A stretch of 34,398 nt of DNA. It comes from an uncultured Lachnospiraceae bacterium (GTDB lineage Bacteria; Bacillota; Clostridia; TANB77; CAG-508). Each line of letters starts with the position of its first letter. Positions within the stretch are counted from its first letter, which is position 1. The translations under genes were made by a program, and so were the position numbers. The stretch covers positions 1 to 34,398 of the forward strand of contig CAMPBM010000007.1 in NCBI GenBank assembly GCA_946637865.1, in the 5' to 3' direction. Of this stretch, positions 24,077 to 32,143 are shown one piece after another. The notes under the pieces are model-generated. The model did not search any database, had not been told where the DNA came from, and was given only the letters and a program-made list of their open reading frames with translations.

Positions 24077-24973
24077 ATGGAAAAAGATAATAGCATCAAG
24101 AAAGCATCAGAAGAATGGATTGAAAACTTTGGAAAAAAGTTATCATCCCCAACAAAAGCAACCTATGAGCGGTCAATTTTAAACCACATCATACCGGTAG
24201 TAGGGGATTGGCCTCTACCACAAAAAAATGAAGAATACTACTTGGTGATTAAAGCTGTTGAAGAACACCTCAAAAAAGGAGGGTATTCTCAGAAAACTAA
24301 ATTAGGAGTTATTCACCTTTTAATTAGGATTCTGAATAATGAGGAATTAATTTATGGTCCTAGCCAGGTTCGCAAACAAGCTGAAGTAATTCCAGAAGAT
24401 GAATATCTTAAACTAAAAAAATACTTAAGAGAAGATTTAACAAATCCTACTAATGTAGGAATTCTAATTGTAATGCTCATTGGACTGAGACTTGGTGAGA
24501 TTTGTTCTTTGAAGTGGTCAGACATTGATATGTTCAAAAGACAGATTAATGTTCAGAGAATGGTTTCGAAAGTAGATGAAAAGAAAAATGGCATAGTAAA
24601 AATAAAAGGTACAAAACCACCTTTAAAAGAGGAAAAAATTACTCCTAGGGTAATTCCAATTCCAGAAAGCCTTGTAGAGGTACTGTTACCTACTTGGAAT
24701 TGTTCATCAAATTATCTGTTGACAGGGACATTAGAACCAAAAGATCCAAGGAATTTTCAGTACAAACTGCAAAGACTATGTATACAATTAGGCATTTCAA
24801 ATGTTACTTGTACGAACTTAAGAGAAACTTTTGCCATAAATTCACTGTTGAAAGGCATGAATCCTTTGGCACTAACGGAAATCTTGGGGTTAGATTATAA
24901 GGGGATACAGAGGTACCTAACGTATGCAAGAAAATGTGTCAACCTTATGGACGAAATGGAGAAATTAAATTAG
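24077..24973 (+). CDS. Tyrosine recombinase/phage-type integrase with atypical active site
   Basis: A 298-residue protein with an N-terminal SAM-like DNA-binding part (about 1-95) and the catalytic fold: GLRLGEICSLKWSDID with R138, RVIPIP, TNLRETFAINSLLKG with R249, GLDYKGIQRYLTYA with probable nucleophile Y280. Two catalytic positions differ from the norm: HxLR is TxLR (T246) and LGH is LGL (L272). The enzyme may be a slow or structural variant. AAAGGAG ribosome site. Codon 32 is CGG read as arginine. It sits right after A3 and before a B fragment, and no phage genes follow. What it recombines is unknown. Confidence 0.82.
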   Translation: MEKDNSIKKASEEWIENFGKKLSSPTKATYERSILNHIIPVVGDWPLPQKNEEYYLVIKAVEEHLKKGGYSQKTKLGVIHLLIRILNNEELIYGPSQVRKQAEVIPEDEYLKLKKYLREDLTNPTNVGILIVMLIGLRLGEICSLKWSDIDMFKRQINVQRMVSKVDEKKNGIVKIKGTKPPLKEEKITPRVIPIPESLVEVLLPTWNCSSNYLLTGTLEPKDPRNFQYKLQRLCIQLGISNVTCTNLRETFAINSLLKGMNPLALTEILGLDYKGIQRYLTYARKCVNLMDEMEKLN

Positions 24974-24988
24974 GTTTTATTAAACAAT

Positions 24989-25015
24989 AATGGTGTTCTT
25001 TCTTAGAACACCATT
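24989..25015 (+). terminator. Hairpin after the recombinase gene
   Basis: AATGGTGTTCT and its perfect complement with a 5-base loop. No T run follows, so a terminator role is only likely. Confidence 0.5.
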
Positions 25016-25019
25016 CAAT

Positions 25020-25112
25020 GTTACAGGTCAGCCTTGGTGCTTTTGCAATAAGCCGTCCAATATAAGAATTATGTAATCGCAAAAAAACATATTAACATTC
25101 CGCAAAACCTTC
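25020..25112. repeat. B2, truncated B element
   Basis: GTTACAGGTCAGCCTTGGTG, then GCAATAAGCCGTCCAATATA and AGAATTATGTAATCGC match the left end of B1 at 12623; the rest is lost after AACATTCCGCAAAACC. Confidence 0.75.
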
Positions 25113-25136
25113 AATAGACTAACTGAAAAATATAAT

Positions 25137-25165
25137 TTGACAAAACAAAAATAATATATTATAAT
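25137..25165 (+). promoter_or_regulatory. Promoter of the 205-residue protein gene
   Basis: TTGACA at 25137-25142, 17 bases, TATAAT at 25160-25165. Confidence 0.8.
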
Positions 25166-25271
25166 CTAGTGAAGTCTTTTTGAAAATCTACTAATAATTT
25201 ACTAGGTTATTAAATATGATGAATTAATTATTCCATCAAGAAGACAAATACTAAAGAAAAGGAGTGGAATT

Positions 25272-25889
25272 ATGAGCTTTGAAAAAGCGTTATTCCCAAA
25301 AAACTGTGTAGACCTAGCAGACCTTGAAAGAGAAGCTAAACATTCACGGAGTGAGACTAAACTTCAGGAAATAGCACAGGAAAATTTTAGCAATAGTGTA
25401 ATAAGTATGTATGTTGCAGGAAATGCACATTGCAATACTGCTACGTTGGAGTTACTTGCTACACATAAAAGTGAATCAGTAAGACTATTAGTAGCGGAAC
25501 AAAGTTTCAAAATCAAATCAAACAAAGTATTGCTCAAGTTGTGTTATGACACAGCCAGAGTAAGAGAATCTTTAGCTAAAAGGGTGGCCGACGACGGAAT
25601 AATTACCCTACTGCTGAGGATGAACAAACAAAATCAGAAGATTGTAAAAATCTGTTTGCAGAGAATAAGAAATATGGAAAGAATTTCCAATTTCCTTACT
25701 TCCACAGAAAAAAATAATCTTTCAATGTATCTTGATGATATATTAGAAAACCAATATTTAACCGAGGTTGAACTAAAGTTAATATTGGAGAAAGATGTAG
25801 ATTTATCCGCACATCATGTGATGAAAATACAGAAGCACAGAGGCTGTAGTAAAACAATATTACGGATGTTAGAGGAAAAATCACAATAA
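25272..25889 (+). CDS. Helical-repeat (HEAT/LRV-like) hypothetical protein
   Basis: A 205-residue soluble protein that I do not recognise. Its middle shows a repeated unit of about 24 residues (YVAGNAHCNTATLELLATHK, SVRLLVAEQSFKIKSNKVLL, VRESLAKRV), the look of a leucine-rich-variant or HEAT-like solenoid often used for protein contacts. It has its own consensus promoter, AAAGAAAAGGAG ribosome site like that of the recombinase, and a hairpin after the stop. Codons 26 and 198 are CGG read as arginine, which native genes avoid. Together with the recombinase it looks like a small acquired island. Confidence 0.65.
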   Translation: MSFEKALFPKNCVDLADLEREAKHSRSETKLQEIAQENFSNSVISMYVAGNAHCNTATLELLATHKSESVRLLVAEQSFKIKSNKVLLKLCYDTARVRESLAKRVADDGIITLLLRMNKQNQKIVKICLQRIRNMERISNFLTSTEKNNLSMYLDDILENQYLTEVELKLILEKDVDLSAHHVMKIQKHRGCSKTILRMLEEKSQ

Positions 25890-25944
25890 ACATACCCCCG
25901 TTTTCGAATATCATTTAAATGACATTTGAGAACGGGGGGTATGT
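25890..25944 (+). terminator. Long hairpin terminator
   Basis: ACATACCCCCGTT and AACGGGGGGTATGT pair almost perfectly around a longer imperfect stem, directly after the stop of the 205-residue gene. Confidence 0.6.
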
Positions 25945-25968
25945 TTGTACGACAGGGGACGGAGTTTA

Positions 25969-26012
25969 AATTGGGGACGGAGAAGATTTTAAAATCTTCT
26001 CCGTCCCCAATT
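25969..26012. repeat. 44-bp perfect palindrome without loop
   Basis: AATTGGGGACGGAGAAGATTTT and its exact complement, 22-base arms with no spacer. GGGGACGG links it to the C1 palindrome. An extra GGGGACGG lies at 25955. Confidence 0.85.
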
Positions 26013-26086
26013 TTATTATTATGCTTGCTAGAATAGACATTTAATTAACTATGTGATAAAATACAAGCATGAAGGAGTGTGAGAAA

Positions 26087-27224
26087 ATGATTATAGAGTT
26101 AGAAGATAATATACATATCTTAAATAGCTTAAAACAAAAATTAAAAGAAATGGGTGAATCTCTTTGACATTGCTAAATTAGAAAATGAGTTATCACAACT
26201 AGAGCAAGAGACTATGCAAGATGGATTTTGGAATGATAACAAAAAATCTAGTATAATTTTGCAAAAAATAAAAACTATAAAAAGTAAGTTAGAATGCTAT
26301 AATAATTTGCAAGTAGAATTAAATAATTTAGTAGAAATTTCGGAGATAATCATGTTAGAGGAAAAGGAAAAACAGCAAAGTGCAGATGAAGAAAATAATG
26401 CACTAGTTAAGGATATTCTAGAAAATACTAAAATTTTACAATCAAAATTGGAGGATTTAGAAGTTACAACCTTACTTTCTGGAAAATATGATATGAATAA
26501 TGCAATAGTAACAATACACCCTGGAGCTGGTGGAACAGAGTCACAAGATTGGGCTGAAATGTTGTATAGAATGTACTGTAGATGGGCAAATTCTAATGGT
26601 TATAATATACAAGAACTAGATTATCTGGATGGTGATGAGGCTGGATTGAAAAGTGTTACATTTTTAGTTAATGGAGATTACGCATATGGTTATATGAAAT
26701 CTGAAAAAGGAGTGCATAGATTGGTTAGAATTTCTCCATTTGATAGTGGAGGAAGAAGGCATACTTCTTTTGCATCAGTGGAGGTACTGCCAGAAATAAC
26801 AGAAGATATAGAAATTGATATCAATCCAGATGATTTAAGAATAGATACATATAGGGCTTCTGGTGCAGGTGGTCAACACATTAATAAAACCTCATCTGCA
26901 ATAAGAATTACGCATATACCTACTAATATTGTGGTAGCTTGCCAGACAGAAAGGTCTCAAATACAAAATAGAGAAACAGCTATGAAAATGCTTAAATCAA
27001 AATTATTAGATTTAAAAGAGCAAGAACATAAAGAAAAAATTGAAGATTTAAAAGGCGAACAAAAGGATATAGCTTGGGGGAGTCAAATACGCTCGTATGT
27101 ATTCTGCCCATATACGTTGGTTAAAGACCATAGAACTAATTATGAAGTAGGAAATGTAGCAGGCGTAATGGATGGAGATTTAAATGGCTTCATGAAAGAA
27201 TATTTAAAAAAGCAGAGTAAATAA
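26087..27224 (+). CDS. prfB: Peptide chain release factor 2, with programmed +1 frameshift
   Basis: RF2 ends translation at UGA and UAA. The gene starts at ATG 26087 (GGAGTG upstream); the first 26 codons end in CTT TGA at 26162-26167, the universal RF2 autoregulatory site. A +1 shift from CTT to GAC continues as DIAKLENELSQLEQETMQDG. Further on are the GGQ loop RASGAGGQHINKTSSAIR for peptide release and SPFDSGGRRHTSF; the tripeptide region for UGA recognition is of RF2 type. A Shine-Dalgarno-like GGTGA (26153-26157) lies upstream of the shift site, somewhat farther than in E. coli. Conserved regulation: low RF2 favours the shift. Confidence 0.96.
26165..26167 (+). other. prfB: RF2 programmed frameshift stop codon
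   Basis: CTT TGA C: slow termination at TGA lets the ribosome slip +1 and continue in the RF2 frame. Confidence 0.95.
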
Positions 27225-27268
27225 TACCTAAATTAGTATAATATATAATAAGAAAGAGGTATAAGTAT

Positions 27269-27901
27269 ATGAAATTAAAATGGAAAGAAATCTATAGAAA
27301 CAATAAACAAAGAAGATATTGTGAAATTGTTGGAATTAAAAAGGAGAATGTAGAATTAGAGTCTAACTCTTTTATAGTATTAAAAGAACGAAAATATATA
27401 GTATTGGCTTTTTCAATCATAGCATTAATATTATTAATTTGGACTTTCAGAAGTAGTGTAAAAACTTTGCTAATGGTACTAGCCTTTTTTGCGGTTGTAG
27501 GTGCAGGATTTTTTATATTTAACTATTTTAAATTAAAATGCTTACATGATGGATTATATATCAAATTCGGATTTCAAGAAGGAAAATTCTCATATGATAG
27601 GGTAAAAAGCGTATATTTATCAAAATTTAATGATTATAGCTTTCTAATACCTACAAAAAGAGTTTATAGCATTGTTATTAGATATGCAGATAATAATAAT
27701 AGAATAAAAGAATTATCTTTCCCAAACTATTTTTTGAGTCCAGAAAAAACTGCAGAGTTTTTAGATAATTTTGAAATAAAAGAAGATGAAAACAATAGAT
27801 ATGTTCAGTATGAAAGATTTAAGGTCTTAAAAAAGGTAGGCAAGTTTGTTTTCTTTGTTATGTTTGCTATTATTGTAATAGGTGTTTCAATTGTTAGATA
27901 A
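27269..27901 (+). CDS. Membrane protein with PH-like domain, hypothetical
   Basis: A 210-residue protein: a soluble N-terminal stretch, two adjacent membrane segments (about 43-60 and 68-88), a central beta-rich part of about 90 residues (LKCLHDGLYIKFGFQEGKFS, then KSVYLSKFNDYSFLIPTKRV) and a C-terminal membrane segment. The pattern resembles YcxB/PH-like membrane proteins of Firmicutes, but I cannot name it. It follows prfB by 44 bases with an AGAAAGAGG ribosome site and may be co-transcribed. Confidence 0.75.
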   Translation: MKLKWKEIYRNNKQRRYCEIVGIKKENVELESNSFIVLKERKYIVLAFSIIALILLIWTFRSSVKTLLMVLAFFAVVGAGFFIFNYFKLKCLHDGLYIKFGFQEGKFSYDRVKSVYLSKFNDYSFLIPTKRVYSIVIRYADNNNRIKELSFPNYFLSPEKTAEFLDNFEIKEDENNRYVQYERFKVLKKVGKFVFFVMFAIIVIGVSIVR

Positions 27902-27915
27902 TTTTAAAATTAGCA

Positions 27916-27967
27916 ACGGAATTTTTAAGTTTTTGAAATTAGGGACACAGAAACTTAAAAATTCCGT
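27916..27967. repeat. Palindrome between convergent genes
   Basis: ACGGAATTTTTAAGTTT and its perfect complement (17-base arms, 18-base loop that contains GGGACA). It lies between convergent genes and can terminate both. Confidence 0.75.
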
Positions 27968-27986
27968 CCACATGTTTCATGCGTAT

Positions 27987-29244
27987 TTAATTTTCTATTA
28001 ATTTTTTGTGTAACTCCTGCAATAAATCATTTTCAACTGCTTTATAAAAAGTTATTGCTATCTTATTGTTAGTGGTATTAATTCCATATATTTCTCTAAC
28101 ATATTCTTCAGGAATATTATTTTGAATCCTTATATCATGTTTTGTAGTAGCGTCTGTATGATTTTTTATAAGGTATTCCGTAATAACATTGATAACTTTT
28201 TGCAAAATTTTAGTATCTGTGTTAATACTATATCCAATAATTGATATACGACTAACCGCTTTGATGGTAACAGAAAATGCAGATAAATCACCTTCCACGA
28301 GCCTTCGCAACCTGTTAATATCAGTTCTTTTTATTAAAAATTCTGTTTCGAACCAATTAGAATTGTTGTCTTTAAACTGAATTGGTGTTATGCTATTGCT
28401 AATCAATAAATTATATATTTCTAAAGATGATGTAGTAATAGAAGCCCCACCTTTTAAAGTAACAAGTGAAATATCATCATTTTTAACAATACTTTTAACA
28501 GATTTATCCTCTATTTTATTATCTATAATGCTCCCAGATTTGCCATTAAAAGTAGATTTGGCTATTATAGGAATATTGAATTTATTACCAATTTCAATAC
28601 ATCTGTGATGTAATACTTTAGCTCCCTCGTTTGCAATGTCAACCATTTCTATATACGAGAGATTTGATAGTCTTTTTGCATTAGAATACTTGTTAGGGTC
28701 TGTTGTATATACACCATCAACATCAGAAAAAATATAACACTGTTTAGCTTTTAATCCAGCAGATATTGCTAAAGCAGTAGTATCTGAACCACCTCTGCCT
28801 AAAGTTGTTATATCTAAATTACTATTTATTCCTTGAAATCCAGCTATAATTACAATTTTTCTATTTTGTAATTCCTGTAAAACTCTAGAAGTATCTATAT
28901 ACTCAATTAAAGCATTTTGATTGGTATCGTTAGTATAAATACCAGCCTGCCATCCTGTCAAAGATATAGCTTCATATCCCAATTCATTAAGCAATATACT
29001 TAATTTGGAAATTGCAATTTGTTCGCCAGAACTAAGTAGCACATCAAGCTCACGGTCTTTAGGTATTTTAGAAAGTTCATATGCTTCTTTTAAAAGTGTA
29101 TCTGTAGTTTTTCCGCTGTGCAGAGACAACTACCACTACATTATTGTTTTTATTGTATAAATCTATTATTTTATTTGCTACAATATTTAACTTATTATTA
29201 TTAGCTATTGAACTTCCTCCAAATTTCATAACAATTGTGTCCAT
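27987..29244 (-). CDS. lysC: Aspartate kinase, with CGG-linked frame break
   Basis: Aspartokinase phosphorylates aspartate, the first step to lysine, threonine, methionine and diaminopimelate. The true start is ATG at 29244 (AAGAAGGTG before it): MDTIVMKFGGSSIANNNKLN carries the kinase signature KFGGSS. At codon 44 the frame meets CGG (29115-29113) and would go wrong; skipping its C gives VVVVSAQGKTTDTLLKEAYE, the conserved SAMGKTTD motif, and the remaining frame runs to the stop at 27987 with LLSSGEQIAISKLSILL, GRGGSDTTA and two C-terminal ACT domains. Total about 418 residues, close to the usual 400. An intact essential-pathway gene with one odd codon is more plausible than a pseudogene. 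Confidence 0.9.
29113..29115 (-). other. lysC: CGG +1 frameshift site in lysC
   Basis: Context on the coding strand GCA CAG CGG AAA. Reading CAG, skipping C, then GGA AAA ACT ACA gives the invariant GKTTD. Confidence 0.75.
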
Positions 29245-29427
29245 AAAAAGGCACCTTCTTTTTTTAAAAAATTGAAGGAATCTTATAGTGTAAAACTCCT
29301 CTACTGTATATTATTAGAAAATATAAAAAATGGTGAATGAAAATAACCACGTTTATAAAAAAATAGTAATATTATGTACTAAATATGAATATATATTAAT
29401 ATGTCCAAAAAGAAGGAGAAGAAACAT

Positions 29428-29728
29428 ATGATTATGGAAGAGAAAAAAAATAGTCTTAATGCTAATATCATGCAAAACATTATATTAGAGAATAGGGAAA
29501 AATTAAGTATTTCAGGAGTTAATGATGTACTAAGTTTTGACGATCAGATTGTAATTTTAGAAACTCGGCTTAGGGTTACTAACAATAAAAGGTGAAAATT
29601 TAAGAATAAATAAATTAAGTATAGATAGCGAAGAAGTTATAATTGAAGGAGAAATAAACAGTTTATTATACAATGAGAAAGAAGCGGATAAAAAAGGTAA
29701 TTCTTTATTAGGTAAAATTTTTAAGTAA
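29428..29728 (+). CDS. yabP: Sporulation protein YabP, with CGG-linked frame break
   Basis: YabP is needed for spore cortex assembly in Bacillus and lies beside yabQ there, as here. ATG 29428 follows AGGAG and gives NIILENREKLSISGVNDVLS, then FDDQIVILET. The next codon is CGG at 29566-29568, after which this frame ends at 29593. Skipping the C gives ETGLGLLTIKGENLRINKLS and the rest of the domain to the stop at 29726 (IEGEINSLLYNE). The pattern aligns with YabP (ET-x-x-G-x-L-x-I-x-G-x-N-L). Length about 99 residues, the usual size. The gene is 20 bases before yabQ. An upstream ATG at 29401 lacks a ribosome site. Confidence 0.85.
29566..29568 (+). other. yabP: CGG +1 frameshift site in yabP
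   Basis: Context GAA ACT CGG CTT. Reading ACT, skipping C, then GGC TTA GGG restores the YabP domain. Confidence 0.7.
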
Positions 29729-29748
29729 TTTTAAAGACGGGTGACAAT

Positions 29749-30126
29749 ATGACTAATCAAATGTATACACTAATTGCTTTTTTCGTTACGGGAATTTGTA
29801 TAGGTTTCTTATTCGATATTTTTCGAGTTACTAGAAGAATATTTAAGGTACCTGATATTGTAACATATATAGAAGATGTTTTGTTTTGGCTTTCAACTGG
29901 AATATTGGTAATACTTACTATATTATTTTTCACGGATGGTGAAGTAAGACTTTATATGATTTTAATGACTATAATAGGAGCTGTGTTATATTTCATGCTA
30001 ATTAGTAAGTATTTTATTAAGATGAATATTGTGGCTATGAGTGCAATTAAGAAAATTATTAATGTATTAATTCTGCCATTTAAGAAGCTTGTGAAGAAGC
30101 GTAGTAATGTGGTAACCAAAAAATAA
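29749..30126 (+). CDS. yabQ: Spore cortex biosynthesis protein YabQ
   Basis: A 125-residue membrane protein with three to four membrane segments: LIAFFVTGICIGFLFDIFRV, VLFWLSTGILVILTILFF, LYMILMTIIGAVLYFMLISK. GFLFDIFRVTRR and EDVLFWL are the recognisable YabQ motifs. In Bacillus YabQ sits in the outer forespore membrane and is required for cortex. It follows yabP and precedes the DivIC-like gene, the standard Firmicute order. No usual AGGAGG is seen; GACGGGTGA about eight bases upstream may serve as ribosome site. Confidence 0.9.
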   Translation: MTNQMYTLIAFFVTGICIGFLFDIFRVTRRIFKVPDIVTYIEDVLFWLSTGILVILTILFFTDGEVRLYMILMTIIGAVLYFMLISKYFIKMNIVAMSAIKKIINVLILPFKKLVKKRSNVVTKK

Positions 30127-30211
30127 ATTTTTTTCAAAAAAATAGTGGCAAATGAAGGATTTTATGTTATAATATAGAAATAGATATGTAGAATAAAAAT
30201 TGGAGAGGCCT

Positions 30212-30487
30212 ATGAAAAAAAAGAAAATTAGATTTAATAGAATTATAATAATTGGATTTATTATATATGTTTTATATTCAGTAATATCAAAGCAACAAGT
30301 ACTTAGCGAATATAGGAAAGAAGAACAAAGATATTTAGATTTGATTGCTCAGGAAGAACAGCGAAATACTGAATTATCAGAAGCTAAAAATAATATAAAT
30401 TCAACGGAATTTATAGAGCAAATAGCAAGAGAAAAATTAGGAATGTATTTGCCGAATGAAAGAGTATATATAGATATTAGTAAATAA
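30212..30487 (+). CDS. Septum formation initiator family protein (DivIC/FtsB-like)
   Basis: A 91-residue protein: a basic N terminus (MKKKKIRFNR), one membrane segment (IIIIGFIIYVLYSVI), a coiled coil (EYRKEEQRYLDLIAQEEQRN and on) and the typical end FIEQIAREKLGMYLPNERVY. That end (E..AREKLGM..P.E.VY) is the FtsB/DivIC family signature. It acts at the division septum. ATG 30212 is chosen because GGAGAGG precedes it; the TTG at 30200 overlaps this site. Confidence 0.9.
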   Translation: MKKKKIRFNRIIIIGFIIYVLYSVISKQQVLSEYRKEEQRYLDLIAQEEQRNTELSEAKNNINSTEFIEQIAREKLGMYLPNERVYIDISK

Positions 30488-30614
30488 TAAGGGGTATCGA
30501 TTAAAATAAAGGTCGGTATATCTTTTATTATATAATTTTTTTCAATCATTTTATTCTTAAAAATTCCAAATAAGATAAAATTTATATATAAGAAATGTAT
30601 GAAAGGGGTAAATT

Positions 30615-32003
30615 ATGGATTATGAAAAATGTACGCTTGTAGAATTGCGTCAACTAGCAAAGGAGAAAGGAACAAAAAATGTTTCAAAGTTAAAGAAAGA
30701 TGAATTAATTAATCTATTACAAAACATGGAGGATGGAAGAGAAGTTAACAACACGTATGCAGATAGCAACAAGACATATGAGGTGGTAAAAAATGAAACA
30801 AATAATGTTAACGATAAAAATGAGAATGTAGTAAACAACTATTCTTCTGCTTCAAATACCAACTACAAAGTTACTAATGAAGATGATAATATAGTAGAAG
30901 GTATTTTAGAGGTTTTGCCTGACGGATATGGATTTTTAAGAGGAAAGAACTATTTATCAAGTCCTAAGGATGTATATATTTCGCCAGTGCAAATAAAAAG
31001 ATTTAGATTGGACAAGGGTGATAAGATAAAGGGTATAGCAAGAACGCCAAAAGAAGGAGAAAAATTTCCAGCGTTAATATTTGTTGGAGAAGTCAATGGA
31101 GAAGCTCCTGAAAAGGCTTATAGGAGAGTAAAATTTGATGATTTAACTCCAATATATCCTAATGAAAGATTACGTCTAGAAACATATCCTAATGAATATG
31201 CAATGAGGATTATAGACCTTATATCTCCAATTGGCAAGGGGCAAAGAGGTATGATTGTTGCTCCACCTAAAGTTGGTAAAACAACATTATTAAAGAAGAT
31301 AGCAAATAGCATAACTGCTAATAATCCAGAAGTGGAATTAATAGTATTATTAATAGACGAAAGACCAGAAGAAGTTACAGATATGATTCGTTCAATTAAA
31401 GGTGATGTTATCTATTCTACATTTGACGAATTACCAGAACATCATGTTAAAGTAGCAGAGATGGTTTTAGAGAGAGCTAAAAGACTTACAGAGCAAAAGA
31501 AAGATGTTGTAATATTACTAGATAGCATTACAAGACTTGCACGTGCGTATAACTTAGTTATACCTTCATCTGGAAGAACTTTATCTGGAGGTTTTGACCC
31601 GGCAGCCCTACATAAGCCAAAGAAATTCTTTGGCGCAGCTAGAAATATTGAAAACGGAGGAAGCTTAACTATTCTAGCTACTTCATTAGTAGAAACTGGA
31701 AGTAGAATGGATGAAGTTATATTTGAAGAATTTAAGGGAACGGGTAATATGGAAGTTGTACTAGATAAGAAGTTATCGGAAAAGCGTATTTATCCTGCTA
31801 TTGATATTAATAAATCAGGCACAAGAAGGGAAGATTTATTATTAAATGCAAAAGAATTAGAAACTGTTTTTGCACTAAGAAAAGCTTTAAATGCCATACC
31901 AGTAGCTGATGTAACAGAGCAGTTAATATCTCAAATGGTAGCTACTAAAAATAATGAAGAATTCATTGAAAAAATGGATTCATATTTAAAGAATTACAAA
32001 TAG
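30615..32003 (+). CDS. rho: Transcription termination factor Rho
   Basis: A 462-residue RNA-dependent helicase. The N-terminal Rho_N helix bundle ([14 protein letters not shown]) is followed by an acidic Asn-rich insert (about 40-92), the RNA-binding fold ([16 protein letters not shown]), then the ATPase: Walker [25 protein letters not shown], Walker [17 protein letters not shown] and the R-loop region [20 protein letters not shown]. The hexamer stops untranslated transcripts. AAAGGGG ribosome site. No oddity in the frame, no CGG codon. Confidence 0.97.
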   Translation: MDYEKCTLVELRQLAKEKGTKNVSKLKKDELINLLQNMEDGREVNNTYADSNKTYEVVKNETNNVNDKNENVVNNYSSASNTNYKVTNEDDNIVEGILEVLPDGYGFLRGKNYLSSPKDVYISPVQIKRFRLDKGDKIKGIARTPKEGEKFPALIFVGEVNGEAPEKAYRRVKFDDLTPIYPNERLRLETYPNEYAMRIIDLISPIGKGQRGMIVAPPKVGKTTLLKKIANSITANNPEVELIVLLIDERPEEVTDMIRSIKGDVIYSTFDELPEHHVKVAEMVLERAKRLTEQKKDVVILLDSITRLARAYNLVIPSSGRTLSGGFDPAALHKPKKFFGAARNIENGGSLTILATSLVETGSRMDEVIFEEFKGTGNMEVVLDKKLSEKRIYPAIDINKSGTRREDLLLNAKELETVFALRKALNAIPVADVTEQLISQMVATKNNEEFIEKMDSYLKNYK

Positions 32004-32143
32004 TGTTTTATTGTATATTATTACACCACATATATCAAGGATAGTTTGAAGGAATTTTCTTTTATATTTACCTGCTTAAAAAACTAGAAAGGATTATTCT
32101 TTGTATATGCCTTTAAGTGAAGCTAGAAAGGAATGGTTTTTGT

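Noticed and set aside
18215..29568. Random assembly errors as explanation for the three frame breaks
   Set aside because: Not excluded, but random indels would not always be one C directly before GG in codon phase; other frame breaks in the window (6228 and 14805 relics) do not have this form and lie in decayed genes.
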